In this document: in pieces, positions 34,067-43,776 of the stretch | Position numbering within the stretch: position 1 is the stretch's first letter | Layout: each line of letters opens with the position of its first letter | From: Liopterus haemorrhoidalis | Lineage: Eukaryota > Arthropoda > Insecta > Coleoptera > Dytiscidae | Direction of reading: 5' to 3' | DNA: 64,000 bases | Assembly: GCA_963971575.1 (NCBI GenBank) | Contig: OZ020622.1 | Location: 28,922,301 to 28,986,300 of the forward strand | Made by a program: the position numbers and the translations under genes | Notes under the pieces: generated by a model | What the model saw: only the letters and a program-made list of their open reading frames with translations | What the model was told of the DNA's origin: nothing | Database searches by the model: none

Positions 34067-37000
34067 CTACTTAATCCTATCCTTATAACCCCACGGTATC
34101 GTGTCGGTGTATAAATAATTTACAACCCTTTTGTCATCATGTGGACTAAGCGCAAGTTTTTTTTGTTTAATTGTGTATACATCGTGCCGTATAGATTTTA
34201 TAATGCTTTGTTCTCTGATAAGTGTAATGTTTTGAAATAAACAATCGTAATAATCTTCAAAGTTTATAGTTTTTAAAGCGGCTAGCGTGATACCCTTCGC
34301 CCGTTTACCCGTTTTCGCATTCAACACCTTGTAACTGTACATTTTTGATCGTAATCCTATTAAATCTGTCATAATCTGACCGGCGCACTCGTCCTTCATC
34401 AAACCTATTTTTTTGTTAACCTGAGGCATGCCGAATACGTTATCCTTGGGATAATCTGATGTGTCGAATTTACTTATATCACGTTTTATCATTTGGTAAA
34501 CATCAAAATTTAAAAAATTATATATGAGGCTATCTGCATCTGTGTAAAGTAATTTCGCATTATCACCGACCGTTGCTTTAACATAGTTGTAATGGAAATC
34601 ATAAATGAAAGTTTTGGAAAGATCGAGTATTGAGAACCCGACATAAATAGGTTTATTGAATATCACCATATTTTTATTCATTTTAATCAGTATAATGTCT
34701 TCATCAAGTATGGTGCAGCTGTGAAAATTAGGTTGTGATATGTATGATTTGGCTCCGTAACGCCCCCCTCCATTTTGTAACTAATTTCACATTTGAATGT
34801 TTACGAACGTTCTCCATCGTCTTCCCGAACACGGAATTGTTCATCAACTTAAAAAAAAAAATTTCGAATTCATTTTTGGCTACTTTTCTCAACGATGTGT
34901 TTAAATCTATATATTTCTTTAACCAGGGACTTTGTTGAAATTTGAGCACGCGGTGTATTTTCATTATTTTCATTCCGAATTGTACACATTGTTGTAAATT
35001 TTGATAGTGTATAACATATTTTTTTTATAATATAAATTCGGAATTAATTTTGCAGTCTTTGAGGTGGGGGGTGTAAAATGTTCAGGGCATAAAGGTAGAT
35101 CTTTATGCATTCTATGCAATTCTACGGGGTATTCTAGATCCACCTCGAAAATATAACCGGTATCGGCTTCACCAGATAAATTTAATAAATCGATTTTATA
35201 AAAGTCCATTTCCGCCACCCACTCAAATTGCGCAAATGGTAAATTCATCCCCATAGCCGCACCGTACAAATTGTTAACATCGAAATACATCAGGTGAGAT
35301 TCGGGTTCGTCGGGATTGTAATATTCACCCATATATTTATTATTGGCTTTCCCATATCTGTTCGAACACTGTGACACACCGCCTCGGATCCCTTTTTCCA
35401 AAAACAAAACTTTATCAACGTCGGTCAATAACTCGAGCTCAATTTCGGTACACTTTAACATCGCGTCGAAAGAAAGACCGGGTGCCGTGTAATAATGTAA
35501 AGCATCCAATCGGTACGTTTGTAAACAGGTACCCCGAAAAGCCTCAAAGACATCCGCTAATAATAACACATCCGTCTTCAAGTAGAGGTCGTTGTAGTCA
35601 CCCAATGTCCGCCCGTTGAACGTATTCCAAACTTCTCGAGCGTGCGAATAGTCTTCTTCACTTATACTTTCATTTCGGAGGGAACTGAAGAATGCGGTTT
35701 GCGGGGGTAATTGTACCTCATCGAGTTTTTCCCACGAATCGATGTACTCGTACGGGAACACACCTTTTCTCGTTAATAATTTGAACTCGGTTGCGGATGC
35801 GCAATGGGATCTGGTGATCGGCATCTCCGGATCTTTCAGATAGGATGATAATTTATCAAGACTGCTCGCCATAAAACGAAACGAATCGATAAATCTGAAT
35901 TTCACTTTTGTATTCAACACGGATTTAGTGAAGGATATGTACCGTTCTTTATTTATCGGTAGTAATGAAACAGATCCCGGTATCCCTTTAGCTATATTTG
36001 TAATGATGTGATGTGCATCGTACCCGGACAAGTTATGGAAAACTACAGGTATCGTGTGACTGGCGTGATACTTCAGGTTGCATGATTGATGTGCTGCGCC
36101 ACGGTAATTACAGGTCAGGTGGTCATGGTCCCTGACCCAGACGTCGTTCGCGTGAAAATTTTGGTGGCATATATGACAAATTGTAGCGTTTATGAACCGG
36201 TTTTGTTCCTCGCGTGTCAGTTTCATCGGCAAAGCGTTGCGCATTATTTCATCAACTTGCGTGGCGATGTTACTAAGTTGATCCGTGAACCAATTTATGC
36301 AATCTTTACCGCGATTAAATCGGTAACCGGATAACGAACCATCATAAGAACACTTCATGTAATATCCCACGCTCGACGGAATATGTTTATGCGTGTTAAT
36401 TGTATTTTTCCCACTTTTGTCATCAATTTTTTCGAGAATGGCCTCGATGTCCGCATACAAAACGAAAGTACCTTTCTCTTTATTGCTGAAATTTTTAAAT
36501 TTTAAAATTTTATGCGTCTCGTCGGGCAGTTCAATTCGCGTGCACGGATTCGTGACACGACAATTTAATAAATGTTTTTGCAGCGAAGTCATGGTTATGA
36601 AGTGATTCAAACATCTATCGCACAGATATGCTTTATGGCGTGATTTGGAAATCTGTGCGGAGAGTAATCTTGATAAATTCTTAATCCACATGAAGTGGTA
36701 ATTTTGCGGTGCTCTAATATTCTCGACGATATCCCCCTCTTCCATTTTTTCTTCTTCATCTTCCACATTAGAGTACATCATTAAAAGATGTATGGTTTTC
36801 ACGTCAGTTTTTTTACTCAATTTAACGGGGGCGACTTCATGTTTATTCTTACCAACTTTTAAAAGCGTGTACACGTTTATCGATAATTTATTCATCTCTT
36901 CAAATTTCGGTATGTCCTTAATTCGAATCGGGAACTGAATTCCGTCATAATTTAATGATGTACTAAAATGTGGGTATGACGTCACACGATCTGAATTCTT

Positions 37001-37831
37001 ATCTGCCGGATACAGTGCGGACATAACAGCCCACAAGAAACAATATTCATCACGGTTCTTCATATTTATTACGGCTTGTTTCCTCTTCACATCACCCGGT
37101 AAATCAATATATCCACGTATGGTGATGGGCGAATAATTGTTTATGTTCACGTTTAAATGCATTATCTCATGCAACGACCATCCGGAATCACGTTCCTGGA
37201 ACTCCTCCAGATCACGCAATATATTTTCTTTCACGTTTTCATTATACCACACGTTGATATCGGTGGCGTTATCGATAATTTTATTGCTCGTGTTAAATGT
37301 TTTTATTTCTATCCTACCGGTTGATGGTAACACAAATTCCCCACTAAATATCACGTTCACTTTTAAAATCGATTTCTTCAGGCTGGCTTTAATTTTATTC
37401 GTGAAAATCCTTTTGGATTTTTCGAGAAATGTTCTCGGATCTTTAAACCCTCCTTTGTTTATTATGGCACCGGTTTTTATTCGATTATTGAACACGGATT
37501 TGATGTCTTCCCAAACCAAATTTTGCTTCCTCCTCCTCCGTGTCGATAGTCCCGCTCCGGTTTTTGTCGAACTCGTTTTGATATTCTTCAGCTTCTCGCG
37601 GAAAAATTTTAAAATAGTTAAATTGCCTTGCAATTTGGCTAAATTCTCATCTTTACACCTGAACACCGTGATTTGGTTCTCGATACATTTCTGAACTATT
37701 ATTATAATTTTGTTAATGTGTTTCCGCCATCTTTCGGCTTCATCAACAGTTCTAATGAGCGATAAAGCTTTTCGAATGTTAATAATAGCCCGATCGCTAA
37801 TACTGCAAACTCTACTGTTAGAACTCATCAT
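34067..37831 (-). pseudogene. polB: Protein-primed DNA polymerase B (two frameshifts)
   Basis: Replicates the element using a terminal-protein primer. The frame opens at 38023, but the first 64 codons overlap a repeated intergenic motif, so ATG 37829-37831 is the likely start (total near 1250 residues, normal). From the open-frame start: a Polinton N-terminal module ('NMKNRDEYCFLWAVMSALYP', ~320), C2H2-like finger (~468-488), exonuclease motif I 'VLYADIEAIL' (~521), HNH-like 'RDHDHLTCNYRGAAH' (~631), exonuclease II 'FHNLSGYDAHH' (~662), motif III (~814-826), polymerase A 'YFDVNNLYGAAM' (~913). Polymerase B '[14 protein letters not shown]' and C 'LYTDADSLI' follow in other frames. Breaks: a 1-nt shift in an A8 run (35019-35026) and one at a G6 run (about 34771). 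Both are homopolymers, so assembly error is possible. Confidence 0.95.
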
Positions 37832-38141
37832 GAATTTATCAGTTCTCGAACAATACTTTACCAAAACCCCCCCTGAGCAGGAGCTTTTATACCAAAAACC
37901 TGTCGATAAGGAAAACTTGTTTGAACTTGTTCGTGCGACCTCGGACGTGTTAGAAACTTTTCGCGCGACCTTGGATGCACGCGTCAGACATCGCAACTGA
38001 TAATGGGGATTCGACCTTATCAAAACATGTTTATATAATTAATTAACTGGTTGGAATTCTAAAAATAAAACAACATGAAATGAAATTACATTATCTTTAT
38101 TTAAAACACACAGAGTATTACATTTTATAACTATAATAATA

Positions 38142-39629
38142 TTACAAGTTATAATAAGATGTAAGTTTGGTTAATAAATTTTTAAGTTGTTTAAATATTC
38201 CCACATGAGGACACTGTATATCAAATATAGACAAGTCAAATGGTTCCGCCTTTACAAGTTTGTTAGTAAATTCACTGTACGCGTAATAGATTTTGTTTTT
38301 GAAAAAATATATTAAGCCATCCGTATATCGGAAGCCTCCATTAACACCCGGTGGTATTTCGGGGAACATTTTATCAACGTATGCGTTATCTTTAACATAC
38401 ATATTACATTCATCGATTTCCGAGCAATACACATCATTATAGAAAAAGTACGTGCGCCCCGTATATGAATTAAACGCACTCGTAATGTTTTTCATCGAAT
38501 TAAAGTTTACTACACGGTTTTCAAGTTAAAAAGATGGGAATTTAACGTTGTATATTATATTACCGGTAACGAGTATAATATTACCGTTAGGTCTCTGATA
38601 GACAGCTGATATTTTATCAAAATTTAATAAAAATGGTAGCCAGTCGGTAATGGGTGTTGGTTTATGATTTAAATTATTATCAGCTAGATTTTTCTGCCAC
38701 ACCCAATCCGCATGAAATATGTACAGATGTTCATTTATTATTAAGAATGTATTTAATTCATTATTTAAATCACAAATGTTGGGTGGGGTTGCTCCTGCTG
38801 CTGCTGCTCCTGGGGGATGTTCTTTGGCTGTTGTTGTTGTTGTTGTTGTCGTTGTTGTTTCTAGAGGAGGGCCGTATAAGGATTGAATAGCATGTTTGTC
38901 ATCCTCTTCTAAATCCACAGCCGTGAGGTTGTTAAACATTTTTGAAAAATAATAGGGGTACATAATGGAGAAAAAGTTGTTTGAATGATGGATTCCGAGT
39001 GAGTGCCCAATTTCATGTACCATCATTTCAAAGAAATTTGTAAAATTATCCAATGATGTGTCCAAATTATAGTCCCAATTTTCATCTGAATCAATATGCA
39101 TTTCTACAGGGGTTTGATTTGCGTTGGGTAGGTTGGCGTGTGCCAATGTACATGTTTTACAAGTGAAATGACGTTTCTTTCCGAAACTGATTAATATATC
39201 AGGTCGAACATTTTTTCTCATAAATGTAATATCGGCATGCTTCGACCAAATATCGAATGCTCTCTGCACCAGGTTGATAGCTCGAGTATTAGAGGTTCGA
39301 TATATTTCCCAAAATACGATTTTATTCATCCATTTATTATGACCGATAACATAGTTTAAGGTATCGGAATTACCACATCTCCGCTTTCTCATTAAATTCA
39401 ATGTTTCTAAATTGGACGTATCATCAATGGACAAGTTGTGTTGTTTTTGAAAATATTTTAACGCATTTCTGTATTTACCATTTGTTTCATCGATCGCTTC
39501 GAAATTTAACTCGTCGCTAAAGTTAAAATAGCCGTATGTGTGTAGGTGGGTTAGAATTTCTTCAAATTCTGACGCTTGTATAAGGTTATAACACGGAAGA
39601 AGAAAAATAAACAGCAGTAACCACAACAT
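38142..39629 (-). pseudogene. Secreted matrix metalloprotease with hemopexin domain (one stop)
   Basis: Zinc endopeptidase of the MMP (M10A) family, expected to cleave extracellular matrix such as basement membrane. Signal peptide residues 1-20; peptidoglycan-binding-like prodomain (~22-82); cysteine switch RCGNSD at 84-89, overlapping a basic RKRR; catalytic domain with HEIGHSLGIHH (His205, Glu206, His209, His215) and Met-turn Met223; Thr-rich linker (257-267) and Pro/Ala stretch; hemopexin-like domain from Cys286. An in-frame TAA at 38526-38528 interrupts the propeller, whose remainder (to a final Cys-containing strand) continues in the same frame to 38142. The catalytic part is intact, and MMPs without full hemopexin can be active. 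It sits between PolB and capsid on the same strand. Confidence 0.9.
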
Positions 39630-39691
39630 CCTGAAGAAGACTAACTAATTTTCCATAAGTGTTTATTATTATAACAAATTTACGATACCGG

Positions 39692-40858
39692 TTAAGGGTG
39701 AATAATCAGTAATTTTATCATGCAGTAAGCCGTTGTTTGAGCGGGGAAATTTTCGGTGGCTTCAAATTCTAATCGGATATCAACAGGACCGGATTTGATT
39801 TTTTCGTTCTGTTTAGAACAATCGATTACTATTAAACAAACATCCTTGAAATTAGCCCAATTTAACAGGGGGCTGGTCTGTTGATTATAGTAGGACTTTT
39901 GAAACTGTGTGTACATTTCATACAATACGGCATACTGATTTTTTCCAAAATTTATATTTAGATTATCGTACGGAAAGCATTCTGAATTAAGGTGGAGTTT
40001 AACATTTGTCAGATTGCAATGGTTAAATTTACCAGAATCCGTATTGGTTTTATTTTTAACATCGCTCTGAAATCCGAGTATTACATATCTGGGTGTCTCT
40101 AACCGGCTCGATGATTTTATGGCCCAAATTTGTTTTGAAGCGGTTGGTAATACGGGGTACTCGTAAAGGTCCCAACCTCTATATGGCGCCTGTAACACCC
40201 CGCCATTGTTAATAATATTCAACAAATTTAATTTTTCCTCATCGCTAGGATAAATATGTTTAATTCGCCATTGTATCTTAAATATATTTATTTTAAATTC
40301 TACATCGTTTATATACACATTTTTATCGTTTCAAGAACGGACGAGTATGAGTTCTTGTTTAGCATTTAAAATGATTCGATTGTAGTCTTCGGCAAAACCG
40401 AGCAGTAATTTTAGCGGTATTGATACGGTGAAATCTCCAGTGGCGTGCACGAGTTTTGCATTATTCCAACCGGCGGTTTCATAGTTAGATACCTCGTTTG
40501 ATGTAATCGAAATATAACCTTTCATTGTACTTGTAATACCTACATTTTTAACCTTATCGATTTCAATACCGAACAATTCATAGCGAATTTCATCAAACAG
40601 AAACGCGAACCCATTTGTCGCTAATTTCACATCGACCGGTGCTGTTAAAGCGGTTTCATCAGGTTTAGTAAATCTACTCTCTATAACAATGAAACTATCG
40701 TACGGTGTTGTGCAGATATCTTGATGGTGAATCGGTATTCTTATCTCGTCACTGTTTTCATATCTCGTAGATGAATATGGATCATACGTATGCCACTCTT
40801 CACGTCTGACGGCATTGTTAAAGCTTACTTTACCGCTCACGTTTAGTATTTCACTCAT
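39692..40858 (-). pseudogene. MCP: Double jelly-roll major capsid protein (one stop)
   Basis: Forms the hexon-like capsomers of the predicted icosahedral virion. Start ATG 40856-40858 ('MSEILNVSGKVSF'). About 388 codons, a usual size for Polinton capsids. The N-terminal jelly roll has strand-rich segments ('YDSFIVIESRF', 'GFAFLFDEIRYELFGIEID') and 'LLGFAEDYNRIILNAKQELI'; the second has 'PYRGWDLYEYPVLP', 'PRYVILGFQSD', 'HLNSECFPYDNLNINF'. An in-frame TGA at 40331-40333 splits the halves; reading continues in the same frame without indel. The ATG overlaps the stop of a small upstream ORF (ATGA). Identification rests on my recognition of conserved capsid motifs. Confidence 0.9.
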
Positions 40859-40977
40859 TGTTGTTTCTTTAATTTGTAACCTTGAGATAAGAGAAACTGA
40901 ATATTTTCAGGTGTTAACGCAGGTCTTGTTGGAGGGAGATTGAATTTATATTTGTCAGACGTGTTATTTATAGGCAT
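40855..40977 (-). CDS. Small ORF overlapping the capsid start
   Basis: 40 codons, ATG at 40975-40977, stop TGA overlapping the capsid ATG by 4 nt (ATGA). The peptide begins 'MPINNTSDKYKFNLPPTRPA' and ends in a basic Lys/Gln tail. Pro- and Asn-rich with no known domain. It lies 41 nt after the penton gene. Its tight fit suggests a real gene or a leader that couples translation to the capsid; it may be a small virion component. Confidence 0.55.
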   Translation of the reverse strand: MPINNTSDKYKFNLPPTRPALTPENIQFLLSQGYKLKKQQ

Positions 40978-41018
40978 AGGTTTTTTTTTTGTTAGGGGAG
41001 TATTAAAATCAATACCCA

Positions 41019-41804
41019 TTATAACTTTCTTAGATGTAATCGAACTGTGATTATTTCGTTTTCGAAATTTATCAGATATCCGTTCTGGTCACAAATTCGG
41101 AGAGTTAAGTTGTTCACAGTTCGGACGTTTACAGGTAAATAAATAACGTTTCGTGGTGTCTCTATTATTTTATACCCCGCCGGAACAGTGGGGTAGAATT
41201 CATGGATAGTGTGCACTAACTCGTTGTTTCTATATACACCCGTTACAATATTACACTCGATTTGTATCGAGTTAACCTTTACTATGTCCACAGGAAAATC
41301 TGATTCGTGAACTTTATTAGGTTCTAATATTCTTTTTGAAAATCCCAACATATCCCCGATACAATCATCCTTGGTAAAATCAATCTCGCAGTTACTGAGC
41401 AGCTCGCATTTAAATGTGGTGTTGTTAGCGTATAGAGTTAAGAAGTTTTCTTTTTTAATCACGGATGTGGATGGGGTTTGGTTATGTTCAAATATATGTT
41501 TGGCATTCGGATCACCGAGCTCGAGCCGTAAATAATTATTAATGCCTTCTATCTCATAAGCGCCCACCGGTAAAGTTATTACTTTATCACCATCATAATA
41601 GAATTTATTATTACCCACATCGATATTAGGTATTGAATTATATGTATAGAAATTTATTAATCCGATGACATAATCACCATCAGTCAGATCTAGTGGTGGG
41701 AAAAAATCACAACTAAGTTCATGTGATTTACCGGTCAGTGTAAATGTGTTTGTGCTATCGCCCGACATGTTCGTTAATAATGATGTAAAATCTAAGATGT
41801 TCAT
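41019..41804 (-). CDS. mCP: Penton-like minor capsid protein
   Basis: 261 residues, intact, in the position and size of the Polinton minor capsid (single jelly-roll penton) protein. Begins 'MNILDFTSLLTNMSGDSTNT', with the conserved 'DGDYVIGLINFYTYNSIPNI' and a 'ITLPVGAYEIEGINNYL' segment, and ends in a strand-rich 'ENEIITVRLHLRKL'. Expected to occupy the fivefold vertices. The ATG follows the protease stop codon directly (TAAATG), so the two genes abut without spacer. Confidence 0.85.
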   Translation of the reverse strand: MNILDFTSLLTNMSGDSTNTFTLTGKSHELSCDFFPPLDLTDGDYVIGLINFYTYNSIPNIDVGNNKFYYDGDKVITLPVGAYEIEGINNYLRLELGDPNAKHIFEHNQTPSTSVIKKENFLTLYANNTTFKCELLSNCEIDFTKDDCIGDMLGFSKRILEPNKVHESDFPVDIVKVNSIQIECNIVTGVYRNNELVHTIHEFYPTVPAGYKIIETPRNVIYLPVNVRTVNNLTLRICDQNGYLINFENEIITVRLHLRKL

Positions 41805-42152
41805 TTATTTATGTAGAAATTTAAGACATAAATGACCACATTTTATCGAATTATAATCTTGATCAGCGTTGTAATTATAGGTTATTTTAGCCCGCTCACC
41901 AAAATAATTAATCAGTTCAAGCGGTGGTGGTAATTTTCCGAAACTATCGTAATACTCAACATAATTACCGAATTTCTTGTAAGCCACCCAGTGAGTGCCG
42001 GGGCCATCCGCATTGTCTAGATTTATAATGGCGCATTCGTCAGTTTTAGGTTTTTTCGGTAAAGCATTACGCATAAACACACCTCTAAAATTCGGTATAT
42101 TTACAGCATAAATGTGCAGATCGTGATTTGTTAATGCTCGATTGGGTAAAAT
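41805..42152 (-). CDS. PRO: Adenovirus-type cysteine protease (adenain-like)
   Basis: C5-type protease for virion maturation. Catalytic His in 'GPGTHWVAYKK', Asp in 'EYYDSFG', Cys in 'CGHLCLKFL' near the C-terminus. The first in-frame ATG is at 42072-42074, inside the conserved 'FRGVFMRNALPKK'. Conserved-looking sequence ('LPNRALTNHDLHIY..NIPNF') continues upstream in frame to about 42150 without an ATG; a TAA closes the frame at 42177-42179, 4 nt below the PLA2 stop. Either the start codon is lost, translation starts at a non-AUG codon (CTG 42117-42119), or it is coupled to PLA2. The start given is the approximate edge of the conserved part. Confidence 0.85.
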   Translation of the reverse strand: MLPNRALTNHDLHIYAVNIPNFRGVFMRNALPKKPKTDECAIINLDNADGPGTHWVAYKKFGNYVEYYDSFGKLPPPLELINYFGERAKITYNYNADQDYNSIKCGHLCLKFLHK

Positions 42153-42180
42153 TAATGTTTTATTATTTTTATTTATTTAT

Positions 42181-42759
42181 TTATTTTTTATTTTTCCGCT
42201 GTAATTTACCACCGCGTTTATGAGGATACGGACCCAGATACAGACCGCCACCCAACGCCTTTTTCGTTCCGTAGGATGCGGCTCCGCTGGCCACACCTGC
42301 CAATAACGCTTTCCCTATCAGCGGTAACAGCGCCGGTAGAAATGGTAGAACGCCACCTGTTTTTAAAGTTCTCGATCGTTTTTTCGTTTTCTTCGTTTTC
42401 GGTTTTCTTTTCTTATGCCCCATACCGAGTTTTGTTTTCGCTTTCATAGCACCCACCACCGCCAACGCCGCTGCTTTTTCACCTATGGAAGCGTCTTTTG
42501 ATATAACTCTTAGCCAGGCCTTCTGCTGCAACACTTTATCCGCTTCGTGTCTTTCTTTTAATTCCTTATTCTGAGAATAAGCTATTTCGTGATCCTTACA
42601 CGCGGAGTCTAAAGGGTTTATCCCGGGATCACCTCGTAATAATCGTTTCTGAAGTTTAGTACCAGGTCCGCAATGTTGATATCCGGGTAAATGCAATTCA
42701 AACGGTAGAGAATTTATCGCGGAATTAAGTAAACCGGAGCCGCTATGATGCGTAATCAT
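42181..42759 (-). CDS. Parvovirus-like phospholipase A2 with basic core-like region
   Basis: ATG 42757-42759 chosen ('MITHHSGSG'); an upstream in-frame ATG at 42802-42804 would add 15 hydrophobic residues overlapping the ATPase promoter. Numbering from the upstream ATG: PLA2 domain ~40-80 with calcium loop 'CGPGT' (45-49), 'PLDSACKDHEIAYS' with catalytic His72. The residue after His is Glu where Asp is usual. In parvoviruses such a domain helps virions leave endosomes. Residues ~129-146 are strongly basic (KKRKPKTKKTKKRSR), then a hydrophobic/Gly-Ala stretch (~150-187), recalling adenovirus core or membrane-lytic proteins, and a basic tail. Intact. Known in adintovirus-type elements as far as I recall. 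Confidence 0.85.
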   Translation of the reverse strand: MITHHSGSGLLNSAINSLPFELHLPGYQHCGPGTKLQKRLLRGDPGINPLDSACKDHEIAYSQNKELKERHEADKVLQQKAWLRVISKDASIGEKAAALAVVGAMKAKTKLGMGHKKRKPKTKKTKKRSRTLKTGGVLPFLPALLPLIGKALLAGVASGAASYGTKKALGGGLYLGPYPHKRGGKLQRKNKK

Positions 42760-42782
42760 CAGGTGATGAAAAGTGAATGATA

Positions 42783-42790
42783 TATAAATA
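42783..42790 (+). promoter_or_regulatory. TATA box of the ATPase gene
   Basis: TATAAATA 39 nt before the ATPase ATG, so the leader would be very short. It lies within the divergent 69-bp space between the PLA2 and ATPase genes. Confidence 0.55.
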
Positions 42791-42828
42791 GGAAATCCAC
42801 ACATATATACCCCTCATTATTTGTTAAG

Positions 42829-43530
42829 ATGCACTTCACGAAGCACAAAATCCGTCTGCATGTAAAAAATTTTGATATGATGGATAACAGCTGTGGTGAT
42901 GGTGGTGGTAACGTCTGTAGAAGACATGGAGATTTATTACCAAATACCATCAGATGCATAATTTGTGGTCCGTCAAATTGCGGTAAAACTAATGTGATGT
43001 TGAGTTTATTATCAGATAAAAACGGATTACGATTCGAAAATATTTATATTTATTCTAAGTCACTTAATCAACCGAAATATAAATTTCTAGAAGAGTGCGT
43101 TTTTCGTGTAAAAGGCATGGGTTACTTTACGTTTACTGATAACGCTGATATCGTGAAATCTCAAGATTCAAGGTCAAACTCGGTGTTTCTGTTTGACGAT
43201 ATAGCTTGTGACAAACAGATGTGTATTCAGGAATTTTTTAGTCGGGGGCGTCATTATTTTATAGATTGTTTTTATTTATGTCAAACCTACGCTCGTATAC
43301 CTAAGCATTTAATACGGGACAATGTGAATTTGATTGTCATTTTCAAGCAGGACGATATGAATTTACATCATATATATAAAGATCACGTGAATACCGATAT
43401 GACGTTCATAAAATTTAAAGAATTTTGTTCTGATTGTTGGCGGGATAAATATGGATTCGTCGTGATCGATAAGGACAGCGATATACTAAAAGGGCGGTAT
43501 CGAAAAGGTTTTCATAATATTCTAACATAA
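42829..43530 (+). CDS. ATP: FtsK/HerA-type genome-packaging ATPase
   Basis: 233 residues, intact. Walker A GPSNCGKT (47-54) and Walker B VFLFDDI (119-125), followed by 'FFSRGRHYFIDCFYLCQTYA' with a polar residue at sensor position, as in A32/FtsK-like Polinton and virophage ATPases that pump DNA into capsids. The N-terminus begins 'MHFTKHKIRLHVKNF' and includes a short Gly-rich insertion before the core. First gene of the plus-strand block. Confidence 0.93.
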   Translation: MHFTKHKIRLHVKNFDMMDNSCGDGGGNVCRRHGDLLPNTIRCIICGPSNCGKTNVMLSLLSDKNGLRFENIYIYSKSLNQPKYKFLEECVFRVKGMGYFTFTDNADIVKSQDSRSNSVFLFDDIACDKQMCIQEFFSRGRHYFIDCFYLCQTYARIPKHLIRDNVNLIVIFKQDDMNLHHIYKDHVNTDMTFIKFKEFCSDCWRDKYGFVVIDKDSDILKGRYRKGFHNILT

Positions 43531-43539
43531 GAAAAACAG

Positions 43540-43690
43540 GTCAAACTGACAGGTTGAACAGGTCTAACAGGTCGAACAGACAGGTCTAACAGGTCGAACA
43601 GACAGGTTGAACAGGTCAAACAGACAGGTCGAACGGGTTGAACAGGTTGAATAGGTCGAACAGACAGGTAATATAGGTCGAGAACAGGTC
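43540..43690 (+). repeat. Minisatellite ACAGGTCGAACAG
   Basis: About 150 bp built from degenerate 10-19-nt units ACAGGTCGAACAG / ACAGGTTGAACAG between ATPase and the next gene, followed by (TA)n (43703-43716). Purely non-coding; could be a spacer, an origin or a regulatory array. Confidence 0.8.
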
Positions 43691-43776
43691 TACCTGACTG
43701 CTATATATATATATATACGGGTGTTGTTATATCGCATTCATTAAACAAACCTGTATAAGGTGACACGTAGAAACGG

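Noticed and set aside
36086..37694. Plus-strand ORFs opposite PolB
   Set aside because: Shadows of the polymerase gene; no motifs.
40319..40333. Recoding (stop readthrough) of the capsid TGA
   Set aside because: No readthrough context evident, and similar isolated stops occur in two other genes of this copy; simple decay is more likely.
43540..43690. CRISPR-like array
   Set aside because: Units are degenerate, contiguous and without spacers; eukaryotic context.
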